This document shows, piece by piece, positions 59,507 to 64,000 of a stretch of 64,000 nt of DNA (positions are counted from its first letter, which is position 1; each line of letters starts with the position of its first letter). The stretch is from positions 2,728,001-2,792,000 of the forward strand of contig JBCAMK010000003.1 of NCBI GenBank assembly GCA_038503065.1, written 5' to 3'. The notes beneath the pieces were generated by a model, which worked only from the letters and a program-made list of their open reading frames with translations, made no database searches and was not told the DNA's origin. The DNA is from Paragyromitra xinjiangensis (lineage: Eukaryota > Ascomycota > Pezizomycetes > Pezizales > Discinaceae). Position numbers and translations under genes: made by a program.

Positions 59507-62500
59507 ATGGTCGCGTCTTATTCTCCCCATCGCCAGCACGGCGAAACCGCCACTTTATTTTCACGACCACACTCTGAATCGCCATCATCGCGACATCACG
59601 TTGTACTCCACTCCCCTACATCCTGTTCATCGCCCTTTGCGATTACCCTTCCAACTTCAGTAAAAACGAGATCTGCTACCCGCAGACTTACACCACTAAA
59701 ATCCCGAGTTACACCGACTGCTCCAGACAGCCCCATAAAATTTCCGCTAACCCTAACGACACACAACAATATGAATTCTAGTGGGATGACATTGCGCTCT
59801 GGGTCATCGAGCCCCCGAGCTGCCAGCCCTCGTGACAAATTGGCTGCTCAAAGGCAAAACCGTGCAGGGATTGGTGTTGAGAACAAAGACGGGCATAAAC
59901 CATCAAACGGGAGCCCCCTTAAACGAAGCGATGGAATAATGAATCTTAGTGAAGCGAGTCGTGGATCACCTGTTGCTAAGCGACGGTCACAAGTTGGGGT
60001 AGGATTGTTTTCATCGATGAACAAAGCGCCCACTTTCGGATCCCCATCCTTTGGTGCCAAATCTTCGCCATCCCCCAAGCGACAATCTGGGTTCAAAAAG
60101 AACACAGGACAAGTTTTCGGCGACAAACCTACATGGGCAAAATCTCGACCACAAAATCGCACAGAATTCATGCCTCCTTCAAATCCAGCTTCAAGAATGC
60201 GTCGTGTCACCTCCGTCGAAAATTTCCATGCATCCCGCGACTCACCGTTCGGAAATCAAGTAGCCCCACTGGCGAACCCGTCTATTCATCTTTTTAATGG
60301 GAACCCGGTGAATAATCCTCATCCACTTTCGCAGACTTTCAATCAGCCCACTCCACAGACTTCCGATGCGGATGATTTTGGGCCTTCCAGCCAGAACAGC
60401 AATGGATTGGTCACTCCCCAAAACTACAAGACTGCGAAACCATTTCCCGCTGCTTTTCACTCTACAGGTTTTGTGCCAAAACGAGGTCGGCTCCTCAACC
60501 AGGAAAAGGACCATGGACCTCAGCCCGATACACCCTGCAAGAAGCCAATTGGCCCTCCAATTTTTGCGCACTCTGCGTTTCAATCTAAAGGTGTTATGGG
60601 TAAATCTAGGGGACTTTCTATGTCTATGACTGAATTTGCTTCAACTTCTTCAACACCAAGCGACTCTGGGACTGGGAGGTGGAAATTGTTGGCGAGAAAG
60701 ACTAGTTCTATGAGTAACGATGACGGAGAGGATCTTTCAAGTAGCGGCGAATATGAATTGCCGCCAACACCGACGAAAAAATTTACTGGTGGGCTTTTTG
60801 GCAACAGCGGAAACGTGGGTGGGAATGGAGTTGGTGGGAATAAGCGATTACGGACCGATACTAGTGGTAAGTATAATCTACGGCCGCAGCTGGATAAAAA
60901 GTCTAACACGGCTTTAATAGCCGAGGGTCTAAGGGGACGCTATGTCACAAATACCCCGCACACCCCGAGAGAGAATATCGTTCCGCCCGATCTTAGCAGC
61001 GTTTCAATTTCCGGGAGAGCAAACAATGCGAGCAAAAATTTCCTACCGGCAACGCCAAGTCCTTCGAAGGAAAATTTCCCGAGTTTCATGTTCAGCAGCT
61101 CGTCTACGACTACTCATGCAGTGCAATCAACAGATGGGCGGACAGTTCAAGTTTCGGATAATTTTGTCAAACGGTTCTCTGAGGTGAAACATATTGGGTC
61201 TGGTCAGTTTTCGGAGGTCTATCAGGTGACACAGGGCCCAAAACGGCACCCCTTCATCGCATCTTTGGATCCTCCACTCACCCCTCATCAACTCGCTACA
61301 CCCAGGGGCTCCTCGATTTATGGATCCTCACCGCTTCCCAGATCACCGGGGACCGGTGAACTTTCGACAGCAGTTTATGCGGTCAAGAAATCAAAATCTT
61401 CGCTCCATGGCGACAACGCTCGTGCGCGACGCATGGAGGAAGCTGATATTCTGAAGGAATTGGGTCAACATGATCATGTTGTCGAATTTTTCGGGAGTTG
61501 GGAGGATGAAGGGCATCTTTACATCCAGACGGAGTTCTGCGAAAATGGGAGCCTGGATAAGTTCCTTGAGCAGCATGGAGATAAGGGTAGATTGGATGAA
61601 TTTAGAGTCTGGAAAGTGCTCTTAGAGCTATGTTCGGTAAGTTTCGTCTTAATTCAGGAAATGATTTTATGCTAATTTTTCTAGGGCCTCCAACATATCC
61701 ACAATGCTGGGATCGTTCATCTAGATATTAAGCCGGCGAACGTTTTGATTACTTTCGAGGGTGCACTCAAGATCAGCGATTTCGGTATGGCTGCACGATG
61801 GCCAGTTTCAGACGAGCTGGAACGTGAGGGTGATCGGGAGTACATTGCCCCGGAGGTCATTTCACATGGCAAATACGACAAGCCTGTTGATATTTTTGCG
61901 CTTGGACTCACAATTATCGAAGCTGCCGGTAACGAAACCCTGCCTCCGAACGGACCTGAATGGCAGAGTCTCCGCGAAGGTGACATCAGTGTCGCACCAA
62001 TCTTGAGCACCAGCTCCTCGGGGGAGTTTGTGCACCGTGACGAGCAGGGCAACCCCGTTGCCACAGAAATGGTTAACGGTTTCTTGGAAGAACCATCATC
62101 ACCTGACGGCCTCGCTTCGCCGACACTTGCCCGACGCCCGAAACCGGCCTCGGATAATCAACTCGCTGCAAGCGGGAAACGCCGTAGTGGATCACTTCTT
62201 CACAAGCCGCGTTCGGGTGATCTCGTTCATCCGCCAAAATTCATGGAAGAGGGTGGATTGGAAGATATTGTCAAGTGGATGATTAAGGCTGATCCGGACG
62301 ATAGGCCTACTGTCTCAGAATTGCTGGATAGGCATGAACTACAGTGGGTGGATATGAGAAGGAGGGCTGCAGCTACGGTATTTGAAGGGCTTTGGGGTCC
62401 TGATGATTCCTTGCTGAGCAGTCTGAGCGAAGATGAAGATATGGTGGGTAGCCAGTCCGCGTCTTCTGAGGTTGGGAATTACAATGAGGATTGGAGGATG

Positions 62501-62509
62501 GAGATGTGA
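59507..62509 (+). CDS. WEE1: Wee1 mitotic inhibitor protein kinase
   Basis: Wee1 phosphorylates the inhibitory tyrosine of Cdk1 in the nucleus and delays mitosis; the Aspergillus counterpart is AnkA. Exons are 59507..61636 and 61685..62509 with a 48-nt intron (2955 nt, 984 residues). The first 550 residues are a Ser/Pro/Asn-rich regulatory region with many SP/TP sites. The kinase domain has the Gly loop IGSGQFSEVYQV (about 564), the ATP-binding Lys in YAVKKSK (about 627), ELGQHDHVVEFFGSWED, the catalytic loop IVHLDIKPANV (about 719), ISDFGMA (about 740), YIAPEVI (about 763) and the Wee1 hallmark LPPNGPEWQSLREGD. About 50 Ser/Pro-rich residues are inserted between the Gly loop and the Lys. Upstream it is divergent from VAC7 with a long pyrimidine-rich leader. 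Confidence 0.95.
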
Positions 62510-64000
62510 ATAGGAGACCAAAAGTTGAGTTTAGGAGCATATCGACCGAATCGGCTCGACAAGTACTTGAGCGGAGAATGCATCATCGATTATCAGATCT
62601 TTCGATGGTTTTAGAGCAAATTACGGTCTCGGCCTGTCGAAGCTAGTGGCTACATTTACGCTTGTCTTGAATATCAACAGCGTCTTCTTTTTTTGCTCTT
62701 GTTTTTGCCGTTCTTTCGGAAGTTTGGGCGGGAATTTGTGTTTTGGTCTCAGGCTACAGCATCTTGGAAAGGACGTTTGGTTTGAGGTTCGGAAAAAAAA
62801 AGAAAAAGCTTGGAAACTTGGAAATTTCTGTTCTTCGTTTGCTGTTCCTTTTGTTTTGGGGACTGCTAAGTTTTCGGAATTTGCTTTCTTTTTCGTCACG
62901 GAGCAAAATTGGTTGGTCGTCTTGTTGTTTTCCTCTTTTCTTTCGCATACTCTAGTGGTACGGACTGGTGCATATGTCGGAATATTCTCATCTCCCTTCT
63001 TTGTGTGTTTTCTATGGGATTGGCCGGGTTGTTTCTTGTTCTTTTCTTTCTCTTCGGCTTCTTTTTCGACTTCTACATAGGATTTGCTCTCTTCTTTCTC
63101 TCTTTTTGTCTCACGGTTTTTTATTCACACTGGAGTTCTATGAGTTGTTCTTGACTTCTTCCTTGAAATGTTCATCACTTTCATTACCTTCTTTTCTATG
63201 TTCTAGTTACGACTGGGTTGTGGTTTGTACTGTCTGGGTTCGTTCGGTTGGTGGCTGGCTGGTATGCTTGTGAGGCTTTCTGTTGTTCTTTTTTCAAGTT
63301 TCAGCGAGCGGTTGTGATACCAACCCAACTAACTGCGGGCTGTTTTTACGCTTCTTTTTTTTGAACTTCTTTTACGATACTAAATTCTTATTATATATAC
63401 TTTTTTATTTTTATTTTTTTCCTACCTCCAAACCCCTTACCATGTGTTAAGTTGGCTAAAATTAGTTACTTGGTGTGGGGGATGAGGGGGGACAAAAAGT
63501 GATGACTATGATGAAGACTTTGTAAAAGTAGTGGTATGAATGATAGGTGAAGAGGACAAGTAAGAGGGTGAATGTAATTAGGTAGAAATACATATCTGAG
63601 AAGCGCTTGAAATGATGATGTTCACACTTGAATTTGTGATTTTCTTTGATACTTGGATATTGTGCACGATCCTCAAGTAGATCACAATAGAATTGGACTC
63701 TTTGCCTGGATATGGCGTACCCAGCGGATCACGGGTAGGTCGGGTCGTATCTACAAAAGGTGGAAAGTTTTCTCGAGCTTATGACCTGAGGACTTGGGAT
63801 TCTGGCCTGTTTCAACGCGTATATAGTCGGATGAGAACGGGGTTGATGTTGGCAATCGGCTTCCTATAGTTGGTCTACCTTTCAGCTTATCTATTTGTGC
63901 TACCTGAGGATACGGATCTATTCTAAGCCTAGTGTCGCAAGTACTTGAAAAGCTTACTGGTAAAGAGGCTTGAAAGGAAACATCAATCACGTCCTTTCCT
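62510..64000. other. WEE1 3' flank
   Basis: The 900 bp after the WEE1 stop is T-rich on the sense strand, and its open frames (for example 62646-63080) encode Phe/Leu/Ser-rich products explained by that composition. No gene is seen to the end of the window. Confidence 0.5.

Noticed and set aside
62646..63080. 144-codon open frame downstream of WEE1
   Set aside because: The Phe/Leu/Ser-rich product and overlapping frames follow from T-rich sequence. There is no domain or start context.

Overview
The window is nuclear DNA of a filamentous ascomycete (Pezizomycotina). Four things show this. Genes are split by short GT-AG introns of about 48-120 nt. An APSES regulator of the StuA type is present. 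The other proteins are typical fungal ones (Gcn1, Dbp3, Hrp1, Gyp1, Vac7, Wee1). There are no operons or bacterial-type signals. Gene density is low for a fungus: about ten confident genes in 64 kb, with intergenic tracts up to 12.4 kb. That may suggest a large-genome lineage such as Pezizomycetes, but this is a weak inference.

Layout: 1-6631 (+) is the 3' part of GCN1, whose start lies outside the window. It converges on a small BRCT protein gene (6935-7674, -). A 12.4-kb desert follows, ending in a pyrimidine-rich leader of the developmental regulator gene stuA (20102-22744, +). stuA converges on a large MIT-domain gene (25558-29838, -). The next interval holds a probable small four-exon gene of unknown function (33237-33875, +). 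After it come the DEAD-box helicase gene DBP3 (34138-36095, +), a 477-bp inverted-repeat element (36571-37047) and a single-exon orphan protein (37231-38415, -). Two minus-strand genes follow: a seven-exon PIG3/zeta-crystallin-like quinone oxidoreductase (40085-41454) and the RNA-binding protein gene HRP1 (42201-45470). The Rab GAP gene GYP1 (47130-48738, +) converges on the vacuolar regulator gene VAC7 (52013-54861, -). VAC7 shares a 4.6-kb upstream region with the mitotic kinase gene WEE1 (59507-62509, +).

Most genes are unrelated housekeeping or regulatory functions. Common themes are signalling and morphogenesis (GCN1, stuA, WEE1), membrane traffic (GYP1, VAC7, possibly the MIT protein) and RNA metabolism (DBP3, HRP1). 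Exon joins were worked out by hand from splice consensus and reading-phase continuity. In the confident models the summed coding length is an exact multiple of three. No tRNA, rRNA, CRISPR array or intact transposase gene was recognised. The least explained parts are the stuA upstream desert, the orphan gene beside the inverted-repeat element, the hidden four-exon gene, the open-frame intron of HRP1 and the abnormally short VAC7 intron.
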